From: Hepsetus odoe
Lineage: Eukaryota > Chordata > Actinopteri > Characiformes > Hepsetidae
Reading direction: 5' to 3'
NCBI GenBank assembly: GCA_017165825.1
Contig: CM029384.1
Span: 22,514,281-22,578,280, forward strand
Length of the DNA stretch: 64,000 bases
In this document: piece after piece, positions 1-11,834 of the stretch
Layout: each line of letters opens with the position of its first letter
Numbering within the stretch: position 1 is the first letter of the stretch
Translations under genes and position numbers: made by a program
The notes under the pieces: model-generated
Database searches by the model: none
What the model was told of the DNA's origin: nothing
Seen by the model: only the letters and a program-made list of their open reading frames with translations

Positions 1-772
1 AGGATACTGTGAAGAAAGAGGAAGAGTGCGAGCGTAGAGCAAGAGAGACGAGAAACAGGAGAAGAGGAGAAAAAAGCAAGAGAAACAAAAGAGCGAGGGA
101 AGAATGAGAAAGACTGAGAGGGCGAGAGAAAGGTAAACGCAGGTATAGTTAGACAGAAAGAGAACGAGAACAAGACAGATGGTGAGAGAGAGGGAGAAGA
201 GGAGGAGAAGGAAAGAAAGAGCAGAAAGAGCAGGACAGACAGAGAGAGAAACAGATAAAAGTAGATATGGTTCAAGAGAAAGAGAAAAACAAAGAGGGGG
301 ATGAGAAGCCGAGATCAAGAAAGAGAAAGAAGAGAAACACAGAGAGAGAGAGAGAGAGAGAGAGAAGTATAGTTAGACAGGAAAAGAAAAACAGAAAGAT
401 GGTGAGAAAGAAGGAGAAGAGGAGGAGACAGAAAGAAAGAACAGGACAGACAAAGAGAGAGAGAACCAGAGAAAGAGGGAGAGAAAGAGAGAGAGACTGT
501 ATGTACATTATATCTCGCTCTCCATCTATCTATCTGTCTATCTATCTTTCTGTCTATCTATCTGTCTGTCTAGGTAGGAATCTGTCCGTCCGTCCATCCA
601 CCCATCTATCCATCTATATTTGCTGTATATATGATATTATATGGAGAGAGAGAAAGATAAAAGAAGGTATAGCTCAAGAGAAAAGCATAAAGAGGGGGAA
701 GAGAAGCAGAGATCAAGATAGAGAAAGAAGAGAAACACATGAAGAGAGTGAGAAGGACACAGAGAGATACAT

Positions 773-818
<46 letters not shown>

Positions 819-960
819 GGGAATAAAGGGAAAGAGGGAGAGAAACCAACAAAGGGCAAGAGACAGAGGGAAGGAGCGAGAGAGAGACAATACAGGAGAC
901 ACGGGTGAAGACAGAGAGAGAAGAGAAGAGCTGCCAGAGGGAGAATGTGTTATTGAGACA
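1..960. repeat. Purine-rich low-complexity block with GA and TCTA/TCCA arrays
   Basis: Almost every base on the plus strand is A or G, with pure GA runs at about 341-364 and 778-814. It is interrupted at about 522-618 by a pyrimidine-rich TCTA/TCTG/TCCA tetranucleotide array. Both strands give long open frames here that are just strings of Arg/Glu/Lys or Ser/Leu, as expected for biased sequence rather than a gene. Such polypurine tracts can form triplex DNA. Confidence 0.85.
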
Positions 961-1497
961 GAATGAATAGGAAACGAGGGGAAGTTGCTCCAGCGTGAAA
1001 ATGGCTCACCGCCCGTTACAGTGAGCATTCATTCTGCCCATTAGCCCGTCTGGCTGGCAGCGGGCACTCGCCGCGCGATAAGTGCGCTGCCTCTAATTGT
1101 CCGCCAAATAAGCCGGAGAATGAATAGACCTGTACAATGAAACCAGCACAGATCTGTGGCGGGTGAGCCAGAGAGCCGAAAATACAGCGGGCACACGGTG
1201 ACCCTGCTTTCCAGGAAAACACACACACACACACTTGCCCATGTCATCATGAATCCTTCCCTTGACACCGGCTTAATTCAGCCCCCTTTGATTCTAATTT
1301 TCACTTTGCATCACTGGCGGGTCCACTCGTACTTGCGTAACCATTGTTCTTTTCTGATTCGGAGCCCGCATCATTGAGCCAATCAGCATTGGCGAATGCA
1401 CTTTCCCATTCATGGTTCTCAGGGGTGGAGCGCTCTCACCCGGGCAGAAACCCGGATGTGAATCAGGGTGAAAGCGTATTTGGGGACTCCTATTTGG
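961..1497. other. Non-coding stretch, no gene seen
   Basis: Ordinary mixed sequence with one short CA run (1219-1234). No coding motif, RNA gene or repeat family recognised. Confidence 0.5.
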
Positions 1498-1615
1498 TGC
1501 AAAAGTGAAAGTGACTAGTTGTCTTTGCGAAGTAAAGCACAGAGTGAACGCAGGGGGCTGCCATATTCAGCACCCGGGGAACAGTGACGGGGACAGTACC
1601 CTGCTCAGGGTATCA
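1498..1615 (-). mobile_element. SINE family A, 3' fragment, minus strand
   Basis: Reading the minus strand gives the family A body: a degraded GGTACCCT.GAGCA...GTACTGTCCCC block, then CACTG.TCCCCGGG, then the CACTTTCACTTTTGC tail at the left edge. The tRNA-like head is missing. Recognised by comparison with the fuller copies at 5164, 8126 and 15963. Confidence 0.7.
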
Positions 1616-2668
1616 CTGCTTCCCTTTCATCCTCTTCTCTACTAGATCTCCCGTCACGGACATCACACTCAAAACGCTCCTTTTCTCCACCGCCCACTCT
1701 CCCTGTCTTCTGTCATTGTCTCCTTCTGTCTGTCCTGCACCGGTGGACACACAGAGGGACGTCTTTCTTTACTGGGACGGTGATGGGAATTCCCTTTAAA
1801 TGCATTTAAAACAAGGAGTCTGCTTTGAAAATGTAAGGAGTAGAAAGTACAGATATTTGGGGAACAATGCAGCGATCCAAAAATTCATCCGAAAAATACA
1901 AAAAACGCCAAATATCTTTGGCTTCAACTTGCTGAGACCATTACAGAGTCTCTGACAGGCCAAAAACATCCGTCTGCCATCTTTATTGCACACGAACCCC
2001 CCATCGTGACCCATATTGCTTTGCACATTTGTTTGCTGCATCCCTTCTGCCCATCTGTGCTAATGCTTACACGGGTATTCCCAGATTATGTGGTCTGCGG
2101 ATTGGCATCGAGGCTGCGTAATGGGTCTTTTTGGGGGGAAAAAATGGGATGTTAATCTCATAAATAGTTTTTTTTTGGGATTAGATAGTGAAGACGGTAT
2201 GTGTTGTCATCCTTTATGAGTTTAATAGTCCGTATTATCAGAACCATAAAGCCTGCTGATACTGATCTGAGAATGAAGGCGTAATGCGTGCTGATAGATT
2301 GAGCTGATATGAACAGCAGGGTGTGTGTTTGCTATTCTACGGACAGAAAGCCGCCGGCTCGCCATTGATTTGACACAGTCCAGAGCGCTGGACTTCCTGC
2401 AGCCTGGCCAGCGTCATTCCACCCCCCCGTTCCTTCCGACAGATTACCTAATCTCGTCCCATGGTAATGGAGGGAGGGGAGAACAAATCAGATTAGTCCG
2501 CTGATTCACGTCTGATATAAATGGCATATATGAGGGAAGGTTTTTCTGTGCGTTTTCAGGAGGCTGAGGGTCGATGAAAGCAGAAAAAGCTCAGCGAGAT
2601 CCGATTACTTGCGGCGCTGAGCATTAAATAATGTGTTGCTGTGGTTTTGCATCACTTTGACCACTTTG
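1616..2668. other. Non-coding stretch, nothing recognised
   Basis: No coding region, RNA gene or repeat identified over about 1 kb. A short T/G-rich segment lies near 2130-2180. Confidence 0.4.
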
Positions 2669-2903
2669 GGGCAACGGCCTGGTGGTTCGGGACTAGGCCT
2701 CATAATCAGGAGGTTGTGGGTTCGACGCCCGGACGAGTAGGTTGCCCTGAGCTATCAATGAGCAAGATACCTTCCCCATCACTGCTCCCTGGGCACTGGA
2801 TTTAGCCACCGCTGGACTGTTTGGTCAAAGCGTTCATTGCGAAGAATGCATTTGGATGCTCTGCTGTGGATTCACAATGGCAGTCACTTTCACTTTCACT
2901 TCC
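2669..2903 (+). mobile_element. SINE family A (diverged, near full length)
   Basis: Begins with a tRNA-like head (GGCCTGGTGGTTCGGGACTA, later GTGGGTTCGACGCCC as the B box), then the AGTAGGTTGCCCTGAG block, TCCCCATCACTGCTCC, and ends in the GTCACTTTCACTTTCACT tail. The middle differs from the commoner subtype (it has GAAGAATGCATTTGGATGC). It lacks a Pol III terminator within the body, as normal for SINEs. Confidence 0.75.
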
Positions 2904-3731
2904 ACCACACCCTGGCCATGCTGACCTTCAGGGCCAGGTCAGGAAAATGTGGTCTGCCGATCAATGCAAGAGAAAAGCAACAAAAGACTAGAACACTTTT
3001 GTTCTAGTTAGCTTAAAACGCATAATCGTTAGCTTAATTGATCGACATGAAGGTCAGGCAGTGATGGGTTAATAATATTTGTGACCAAGTAGTGAACATA
3101 ATGACATCGCTTAAGATGTCAGGAGAAAACACAAGCTTCTCTTGGAGAAAACACAGGGAAGATCCAGTTAGTCAGGGAACTGGGACGACATCCAAGATAA
3201 AAAGTGATGCGGGCCAAATTTGGACAGAACTTTCATGAGATCCTTTTGAAGTTTAAAGAAGGGAGGAAAAAATGACACTTTTTTGGGAGAAACAGACATT
3301 TTTTGATATTTAACGCTGTGCTTCTTTTTCAGCAGTGAAGTTATAAAGCACAGGATGGGATATAGAAGAGGAGATGACTGTGGTACAGTTTAATTCTCAT
3401 TGTTTTTAGCTTTATTAGTCTTTCTATTGCTTTGTCAGTCACTGCTGGCTTCTCTCTTACCTTCCTTATCAATAATAATTGACTCAAGAATCTTTTTGTT
3501 AAATTCATAGTCACGCAAGTACAACCGGCAGTGAAATGTGTCCCTGAGTCACTCCAGCACTGTGCGAAGACCAGGTAGCGTTCATAAAAATAACGATAAA
3601 CTAGAAATACAATTAGAATAAAAATATTAAAATAGATAAATAGATTTGGTGTAACACCGTTGTCACGCGTGTTTTTCGGGACATAATGCTTCAAAACTTG
3701 TTAAAAGGTGCACCTATTGCTGAGAATCCCG
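2904..3731. other. Non-coding stretch, nothing recognised
   Basis: AT-leaning sequence without a coding motif or a repeat family I can name. The open frame on the minus strand at 3341-3694 has no recognisable domain. Confidence 0.4.
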
Positions 3732-3893
3732 AAACAGTAGGTTGCCCTGAGGTACCCTAGAGCAAGGTCTCGTCCCCATCACCGCTCCCCGGGTGCTGCC
3801 CACTGCTGCACGGTGTGTATGGGTTAAATGCAGAGGATGAATTTTGCTGTGTTTCATTCACAATGAGGAGCAGTCATTTTCACTTTCACTTTT
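3732..3893 (+). mobile_element. SINE family A, 5'-truncated
   Basis: Starts at CAGTAGGTTGCCCTGAGG, continues through TCCCCATCACCGCTCCCCGG, GCTGCACGGTGTGTATGGG and TTAAATGCAGAGGA, and ends in CATTTTCACTTTCACTTTTA. The tRNA head is absent. Confidence 0.8.
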
Positions 3894-4125
3894 AGGACGA
3901 GAGGGAGTGGGGTTTGAGATCCGTGCCTCATCATGGGTCACCGGTACCTGACCACACGAATACAATCAAATCCTCACAGCTCTAACAGTTAGTGTTGTAG
4001 AGGATGTGTTTGCTGTGTGTGCTGCTCTGAGTGTATCTGAACATTGATCTGTTTTTATAATCCGTCAGTGTGAGTTCCCAACATCCGTCCCGATCCCTCC
4101 ACAGGACGTCAATACAGGAATGGAA

Positions 4126-4126
<1 letters not shown>

Positions 4127-4166
<40 letters not shown>
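4127..4166. repeat. (CA)n microsatellite
   Basis: About 20 uninterrupted CA units. Confidence 0.95.
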
Positions 4167-4168
<2 letters not shown>

Positions 4169-4599
4169 AGAGACATCGCTCTTGGCAGTCAGCAGGAAAG
4201 CTTTGTGTCCTGATACAACAATCGGAAAAGCAGACGTCCCTCAGTTTTCTTCAGAAGCTTGTGTTCGCTGTCGTTTTGGTGTGAAAGCGATTTTTTAGAT
4301 GATGATGTTTTTGGTGGTAATAATGGAAATAAGACACAAAATTTCTTCAGGTTATGGAAGGAAGGAAAAATGGAGTGGTGTCAAAACTGCCTGAGGAAAA
4401 AGAGAGAAGGGAGGCAACTGGACATTTTCAGAACCATTGGAATTTCCTTACATCTATCTCTCTATCCATCTGTTCATCCACCCATTCATTTTCATGAGGT
4501 TAATGAAGAGCTTTTCTGTTTTATTTTATTTTATTTTATTTATCCATCTAGACATCTTTCCATCTGTCCATCAACTCATTTCTCCACTTTGGGCCACTG

Positions 4600-4806
4600 T
4601 CCATCCATCCATCCATCCATCTTTAGGGGCAAATTGAGGTTAATGATGAGCTCATCTGTTCTATCTTTCTGTCTTGTCATCCATCGGTCTCTCAGCTCAT
4701 CACTCCATCCTATCTCAAGACCACTTTGGCAAGACACCTCTCCATCCATCCATCCATCCATCCATCCATCTATCTAACTATCTATCTATCAGTCAATCTA
4801 TCTATA
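4600..4806. repeat. ATCC/TATC tetranucleotide arrays
   Basis: Two ATCC runs (about 4600-4622 and 4740-4771), the second grading into TATC/AATC units up to 4806. They lie in a broader pyrimidine-rich segment from about 4445. Confidence 0.85.
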
Positions 4807-5163
4807 GGTAGAGGGTGTTCCAGGGACCAATGGAGAAGTTTCATGATTACTTTGATTCATACTGAGGGCCCCAAATTAAGGAATTCTATTTTACTGAAAA
4901 TGTTCAAAATTTCAGGGATGCTTAACAAGATCTGAAATTTCAGACTGAGGTAAAAGCACCATTTTTGCAAAAATGCAAGATTAAAAAAGATATTTTGAAA
5001 TTATTATGACAATTAGTCAAATGAAGCCATTATGATAATCCCAACACTGAACACCTTTTTGGATTATTGATCCATTTCTACATGATGTTGGAAACAATTG
5101 TTAGCTTGGTTGTTAGCCACTACTACCAATCCAACAATGCACTGTGTTGAGTCTGTGTTTTTT

Positions 5164-5369
5164 GGGGGCAGCGGTGGTCTAGGGTTTAGTGACTTGGCCC
5201 CAGGATCGGAAAGTCGTGGGGTTCGAGTCCCAGATCTGTAGGATGCCCTGAGGTACCCTTGAGCAAGGTACCATCCCCCACACTGCTCTTCGGGCGATGG
5301 ACATGGCTCCCCCTGCTGCACTGTGTGCTGTGTTTCACAACAGTCACTTTCACTTCGATTTCACTTTTG
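5164..5369 (+). mobile_element. SINE family A, near full length
   Basis: tRNA-like head GGCAGCGGTGGTCTAGGG with B box GGGGTTCGAGTCCC, then GATGCCCTGAGGTACCC, TTGAGCAAGGTACC, CACTGCTC, CCCCTGCTGCACTGTGTG and the CAGTCACTTTCACTT tail. It is one of the clearest copies of the head. Confidence 0.85.
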
Positions 5370-5777
5370 ACCGGGCGTGGCTCTTATCTGCCCAGTGGAT
5401 TAACATGAGAGGAAGATCTCCTATGGAATCCACCAAATAAACACCCAGTTCTGGTGCTGAAGACCCGCCGGTGCCTCCTCACCAGCGTTCCACATTTACT
5501 TACTGCATATTTCATGTGAGCTGAGAGAACTTTGGTCCAAAGTTTGAAAACAAAAGCCTATTTTTTCATTCACATGCCTCCAGAAATCCCCAGGAAGGAA
5601 CGGGTTCCAGGGGCCATGAATATTCCAGTATGATTAGCATTGCTTTAACATCCCTCCTGCCTTTTGGCCTGCTCACCTCTCAAGAAGCATGAATCTTTCA
5701 TCGCCCAGGCCTCTTCAAGCATGTACCATCCTTCTTATTTGCTCTCTTAATGAGTCCGAATGCAATTATTTATGTAA

Positions 5778-5779
<2 letters not shown>

Positions 5780-5854
<75 letters not shown>
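5780..5854. repeat. (TG)n microsatellite, about 37 units
   Basis: Uninterrupted TG from 5780 to 5854, the longest perfect dinucleotide array in the upstream half. Alternating purine-pyrimidine DNA of this length can adopt Z-form. Confidence 0.95.
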
Positions 5855-5855
<1 letters not shown>

Positions 5856-6311
5856 AGCAAAGGAAGGCTGTTGACTCTTCCTTCCATTAGGTGACGGCCT
5901 TCTCGAGTGCTTGTCCATGTTTGTTTGCTAGAAGACAGAGAAGTGTCTCTGAAGTGTAATTGAGTTTCTTTATCACTACTTTTATTTACACTGTGGGAAG
6001 GTGAAATAAAAGTCAGGTAAAACTAGTATGACTATTCAGAACAAAACCTCCTAACTCCAGAAAAGGGAAAAAATCGAGAGAAGGGGGGATAAATAACCGT
6101 CTTTTGTTAAATTAACTGGTGAAAGGTTAGATTCATTCAGTTCCTATTGTATGACATTGTTTTATATAAATTCAGTTTATTTATCTATTTAAATTATTTT
6201 CTTCTATTATTTGAAAAATTTGGTTCACTTTTTCTCTTTTCTGGGGTGTAGTGTCAAAATAATTAGGGTACAATGCAAATATGTAAATATAATTAAGAAC
6301 ATATGCATATG

Positions 6312-6760
6312 AAATCCATCCATCCACCCAGCACTCCATCAAACCATCCGTCCAACCAACCTGCCAAGAAACCATCCATCCATCCATTCATCCGTCCATC
6401 CATCTGTCCAACCAACCTGCCAAGAAACCATCCATCCATCCATCTGTCCATCCATCCATCCATCATCCATCTGTCCATCCATCCATTCATCTGTCCAACC
6501 AACCTGCCAAGAAACCATCCATCCATCCATCCATCCATCTGTCCATCCATCCATCCATCTGTTCAACCAACCTGCCAAGGAACCATCCATCCATCTATCC
6601 ATCCAACCAAGCTTCCAAGAAACCATCCATCCATCCGTCCATCCATCCATCCATCCATCCATCTGTCCAACCACCCTGCCAAGGAACCATCCATCCATCT
6701 GTCCATCCAACCAAGCTTCCAAGAAACCCTCCATCCATCAGTCCATCCATCCATCAATTT
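6312..6760. repeat. ATCC minisatellite with an interspersed 22-base spacer motif
   Basis: ATCC/GTCC tetranucleotides are broken at intervals by a recurring spacer of the form CCAACCAACCTGCCAAGAAA (or CCAACCAAGCTTCCAAGAAA). About seven spacers are visible, near 6355, 6412, 6495, 6565, 6603, 6667 and 6705. Open frames on both strands are products of the repeat (Asp-Gly-Trp-Met on minus, Ile-His-Pro-Ser on plus) and not genes. Confidence 0.9.
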
Positions 6761-8125
6761 GGCACTCCATCATCTCTCAACACATTTAAATAGTTTGTAA
6801 ATCGTTTGTACAATCTCCACATATCTATAGTACTAGACAGTCACCTAAGACTGGAAAAAATTCTTAACTGGTGTGAACCCTCAAGTTCTCATCACTTTGT
6901 TCATGTTACAACAGAGTGAGATGAAATGGATATCCGGATTTCTATGAGCTGTTTTTGAGAGTTTTCGAACTTGCTGGAATTCATTTCAGTAGCAAACACA
7001 CAGTCTTCATCCTTTGGATAAAATAACTTTGTTCTTTGACTGCTAATCACTATGGGTCTTGGTTAAAAAGGAAAGAAAAATCCAAAAACATATCTGACAG
7101 AAAATGCTCAGTAAAATCTGATTTAAGAATTCAATTCAACGCCTGTGCGTTTCTACAGACCACTGCACACATTCTGTGAAAGAGTAAAGAAAGAAATCAA
7201 TAATAACAGTGTTCAAAATGAAGATCGCCTGAGAAACGGAGACCGTTTCTCTTGTCCATCGTTGAATGTTCTGAAAGCTGAGCAATTTTCGTCCTTTTTA
7301 TCCAAATGAAAATGACCAAATTCGGCTGATGGAAAGAGCTGGAGTTGACATTGAGCAATCAAGTGCTGAAACTCTCAATAAATATAGATCGTTTTGCTCC
7401 TAAAGACTCATTTTATATCTACGGTGAGTGACCGCTGGAATCTGGTGGCATTCTATGAGCAACCTATGAGTCCTTTGCAGAAATATTACTCTTGATATTG
7501 CTTGATAAAGGGGAAAAAATATCCAACACCAGCCACTATGGCAACCACTTTGTTGCAATCTTCAGGCTGAAGATTGGTGAGAATGTGGTCTGTGAAGATG
7601 ATATCGGACCACGGATGACCATTACACTCGTTTTGAGGTGAAATGACTCAATATCAACGGCAATTTCTCAAGGTACACTAGATGAGAGAACCTTAAATGA
7701 AAAGGAAAAGACGTATCGGCTCTGTCTTTTTGCCCTTTGCCCTCATCTCCTTGGTCCCATCAGCATATAGCTGTTGATAATGAGGAAAGAACCAGGCTTA
7801 AACTCAAAGTTGACAACCTATTTGTCTGTGTCCTTTCCAGAATCCACTAATGTTGCTCTAAATGAAGGAGGATTGCAATGAAACAAGGCATTGCTTGTAT
7901 GCTTTTGGAAATTCACCAAATTTCTCATTAACACGGGCCATTTTCCACCAATATTGGAGGAAAACCTGGCTAGAAGGTCTGATTGTTATTCACCTGTAGC
8001 GCCACAGAATCTCTGTCTGTCTCACAGCTGGACCGGGTGGTTTTATATTGGATCTTCGCTGGGTTTCCGTGATTTAAATGGCATATCTTACTGCATGTGG
8101 TGGTGATCCCTTTCAGTTTTGGCTT
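6761..8125. other. Non-coding stretch, nothing recognised
   Basis: About 1.36 kb of unique-looking sequence. I see no conserved coding motif in either strand. Open frames are under 75 codons. Confidence 0.4.
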
Positions 8126-8372
8126 GGGGCATCGGTGGCGATGGGGTGGGATCGGAAGACTGTGGGTTCAAACCCCTTACCAGTAGGTTGCCCTGAGGTA
8201 CCCTTGAGCAAGGTACCGTCCCCGTCACTGCTCCCCGGGCGCTTGCATAGCTGCCCCCTGCTGCACGGTGTTTGCATGGGTTAAATGCAGAGGTCCAATT
8301 TCGTTGCGGCTCACTGTGTGCTGTGCTGTGACCTCGCGATGATGAGAATAGTCGCTTTCACTTTCAATTTGG
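8126..8372 (+). mobile_element. SINE family A, full length
   Basis: Head GGGGCATCGGTGGCGATGGG, B box GTGGGTTCAAACCCC, then AGTAGGTTGCCCTGAGG, TACCCTTGAGCAAGGTACC, CACTGCTCCCCGGGCGC, GCTGCACGGTGTTTGCATGG, TTAAATGCAGAGGTCC, GCTCACTGTGTGCTGTGC, CCTCGCGATGATGAGAATAG and the CTTTCACTTTCA tail. The best reference copy in the window. Confidence 0.9.
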
Positions 8373-9861
8373 GTCCACACATTCCTATACCGTATTTAAT
8401 GAAATGTTAAAAAATGATGTGAATTCTCCCTGCGTACACCTAACTGCCTGAAAGCTTAGAGACCGTCTAAAAACTTGCTGGGCAATTCATTTTGTTTCAT
8501 TTTTTGGGACATGCATCTACATGGTAAGGAATTTGAAGGGGAAGCCTAAAAATAGAGAAATAACTCTCTGAAAGGAGGGAGGACAAATTGTGAAAGCATG
8601 AAGGTCAGTCTAGAACAGCATGATTAGATGACCTATCTAAAACAGTGTGAATGCTTGAGAACATTATGCTCTGGTAATGAGCAGTGATAGATTTTCGGTG
8701 ATAGTTTAAAATCGGGTCGGTTCATAGTGGGCTTTAGTCAGATGAGACCTGATCACCCCTCACATGGAGGACAATGGGGTCCAGATTTTTGTAGACAATG
8801 TTTTTTTTCTAAAATAAAGGATAACGTCAGGGAATTTCATTATAGCTGCTGCACGTTCAGCCACTTCATTTTTGGAAAGGCTTCACGATAGATACTGGAA
8901 TACTGACTCTACTGGTAATGGTGCTCCGTTGCTCCTAACAACCCTAGGCTTGTGTGCAGGAGCTCAGTTCTATTGGTAGTGCTTCTTGATGGAGGTTATA
9001 GAAGCTGGGTGTTCATAATTGAACGCCAGTGTGAGAAATGGATACACATTAAAATAATTCTGCATCTTTGAACCAAAACTCTGCTCCAGAAGACCTCCTG
9101 CATTGAAGCCCAAAACAGTGTGAATACAAAGGTGTGTTAGATTAAGCTTAGGCCTACAGTCTTGGTGGACCACTCTAGATGCTTGTTACAGCTGTAGATG
9201 CTCTGGAAATTTCAAAAGAAATTTGCTGGTATGAAGAAAGGTCAAAATATTCATAGCATGGGCTCAATGTTCAGTAAAGAAACACATACAACACTATCCT
9301 CAGCACATGTAGGTCTAAAGGTCTGCATCCCAAGCCTTTTCAAGGATACAAATCCACTTCCCAGCATTCATAGCACAATCTCTCACGTCCCGCCCCTTTT
9401 TCCAAGGGGATTCGTGTTTCCATCCATCTCATTCTGCCGCTTTTTGTCATCTCAAGAGCCATGAAGCATGATCCATGTAGCATATTGCTCTTTCCCTCCC
9501 CTTCCCATTCTGAGTATTTCCTCTTGACCTGGTTCCAGATGCAGGCCCATTGGCAGGCATCTCCCAGCACACTCACAGCAGCCAAGTCCTCTTTGATCAA
9601 AGGCCAGCACTTCTGCAGGAAAGTGGTTTGGAGAGTGAGGTGCACGGCAACAGGGTGCACAACTGATTTGCTCGAAGAAAAGGCCTGATCTGCACTTGCT
9701 GCATGTTCTGGTAATGATCGCGTGATGCCCACTTTAAATTCCCGTCCCTGTTCCCAAAGGCACAATACTCATTTTTGTATACTTTGCAACGGAATAAAAA
9801 TGATTTTTTTCCCATCAAATGTCTTATCTTTGTAAAATTGTTTACAGTGGCAGGCAGCAGA
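8373..9861. other. Non-coding stretch, nothing recognised
   Basis: Unique-looking sequence. Overlapping open frames around 9198-9818 on both strands show no known domain, splice context or similarity to each other, so I do not call a gene. Confidence 0.4.
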
Positions 9862-10235
9862 GTGTCTAAAGATACAAGGTTCTAGATGAACCCCTCAGCG
9901 TTCAGCATCACCTGATCATCTGGAATCATCTGCACCTGTTTCTTCACTGCTTCATGTCTTAAGTTAGGCGCTTTGTTCTGCTTGAAGGTTCAGACGTAGA
10001 TCACTGTGTGGATTAACCAACACAGAACTATCAAACTGCTCAGGTACAGAGACTGGACTGAACATGAGAGACAACAACACTGTCCTTCAGGAAGATCTGG
10101 AGAACTGCTCAGGTACAGAGACTGGACTGAAAATGAGAGACAACGACACTGTCCTTCAGGAAGATCTGGAGAACTGCTCAGGTACAGAGACTGGACTGAA
10201 TATGAGAGACACTGTCCTCCAGGATGTCTGGAGAG
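9862..10235 (+). repeat. Interspersed repeat with three 69-bp tandem units (copy 1)
   Basis: A 5' part (CACCTGATCATCTGGAATCA, TTCTTCACTGCTTCATG, TTCAGACGTAGATCACTGTG, GGATTAACCAACACAGAACT) is followed by tandem 69-base units containing GGTACAGAGACTGGACTGAA and CACTGTCCTTCAGGAAGATC. Unit length is a multiple of three, so the array stays open and reads RYRDWTENERQQHCPSGRSG repeatedly. The same arrangement recurs reversed at 11835-12152 and 63029-63455. The third unit here is shortened. No known family is recognised. Confidence 0.85.
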
Positions 10236-10695
10236 CTGAAAGCCACATGTCAGTAAAGAACAATTCAGAAAAAGGTTGTAGGTCAGTCAGTCTGTATGTA
10301 ATTCGAGTCGGTTTACACGTGATACCCATCTATCACAGACCACTCCTGTCTCTTTCACACTCCACACACTTAATTTGCACCTAAGTCTTCTCTCTTTGTC
10401 CTCCTGACTTTCATTGCTCTTCTCTGAAAAGGTGGAGATATTTACTTGAGAGATGAGGAATGAAAATCATTAAACAATGAGTGTGAATAAAAAGCAGGCG
10501 AGTGGAATGGTTAAGATGCAGGGAGAAGAGGTGGCAAATGTGGAGGAGTTTTAAATGAAAAAGGAAGTAGGCAGTGCTGGTAGTGAGACCAGCTATGTTA
10601 TATGGATTGTAAACGGTAGCACTGATAGCATAGCTGGAGGTGTCAGAGTTAAAGATGCTGAGATTTGCATGGGGAGTGATGATGATACGGTGTTT

Positions 10696-10790
10696 GAATG
10701 GGTTAAATGCAGAGGTCCAATTTCGTTGTGGTTCACTGTGTGCTGTGCTGTGACCTCGCCATGACAATAATAGTCACTTTCACTTTCACA
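10696..10790 (+). mobile_element. SINE family A, 3' fragment
   Basis: Only the tail part is present: GGGTTAAATGCAGAGGTCC, TTCACTGTGTGCTGTGC, GACCTCGCCATGACAATAAT and AGTCACTTTCACTTTCAC. Confidence 0.85.
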
Positions 10791-10804
10791 TTTTTACTTT
10801 AAGA

Positions 10805-11014
10805 GGATGGATGGATGGATGGATGGATTCTGTGGATGTGACGAGCATTTCTTAAGGCAGGGGCCTGCATGTGTAGCAACCCACCTGCTCTTCCTTTCTG
10901 AACGATGGCAGCGGAGACATTTTCTCCATTCTTCAACCAAGATATTGAGGACACACCCTCACAGACCCAGACATGTGGATCCATGCAGACACACACACAC
11001 ACACACACACACAC
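10805..11014. repeat. Short ATGG and CA microsatellites
   Basis: ATGG units at 10805-10828 and CA units at 10989-11014, with ordinary sequence between. Confidence 0.85.
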
Positions 11015-11834
11015 CGACCCACACTGCGGGCACACAGGAAGGAGAAAACCGTCGCAACAAGGCAATTTGTCTTTTGTGATAAATTCTCGTCCGTGTCTCT
11101 GGGGACATCCAGCCTGTGTGGACAAATCAACACATTTTTCACTTTCCTGCCCTCTTTCTCTCCCTCCATCTCTCCCATTCTCCCCCCATCGATTTTCACT
11201 CGCCCTCATTTTTCGGGTTTCGTAACATGATTTTAATGCAAATAAAGCACTTCCTGTCAGTCCGTAAAAAAATTATTCATGGTCCCAAAACAGACATGAG
11301 TTTTGATTACGGCAACGTGTCGTTTCTTATTCTTGACACCAGTTTGCCGATCTGACTCATGGTCCTCACTTAATGCACCGTTTTGCCCCCTTTTTTTTAA
11401 TGGGCTTTAGTGGGTTAGTGTGCTAAAATGATGCTCTGTCTGTGAGAGTGGATTTTTTTTTCAGCAGCCAACACACAGCAGTCTCCGGCTGATAAGAATA
11501 GAAATCAAAATCAAGGACGAGGGGGGCAGTGTTGTTCCATCTCCCATCCCGGCCAAACTGGGCGCAGTAAATTACAAACAGCAGTGAACACTCACTAATC
11601 TATTATCAGCGCTGCTCCGTGTGTATGTAGCCTATTCAATGCAGATAAAGGGCACACACACCCCATCGTTCCATAGAAAAGGAAAAAAAATGTATTCCTG
11701 AAAATGCACGTGAGCTTTTGTTCTAAATCTAGAAGCTCAGATAATGAATGCATTGTTCTATTTTACACATAGACACGCTCATTCTCACTTCTCCATATTT
11801 CACTTCCCAAAAGCAGATCTTCTTTACGTTCTAA
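11015..11834. other. Non-coding stretch, nothing recognised
   Basis: Includes pyrimidine-rich 11140-11210 and T/A runs. No coding or RNA signature. Confidence 0.4.

Noticed and set aside
267..908. 213-codon open frame of Arg/Glu/Lys
   Set aside because: It is a direct translation of GA-rich simple sequence; no domain, no splice context.
6303..6800. Long open frames on both strands (His-Pro-Ser / Asp-Gly-Trp-Met repeats)
   Set aside because: Products of the ATCC minisatellite, which has no stop codons in several frames.
10006..10239. Periodic RYRDWTENERQQHC open frame, looking like a repeat protein
   Set aside because: Lies in a dispersed non-coding repeat with two further copies; not supported as a gene, though kept as a finding.
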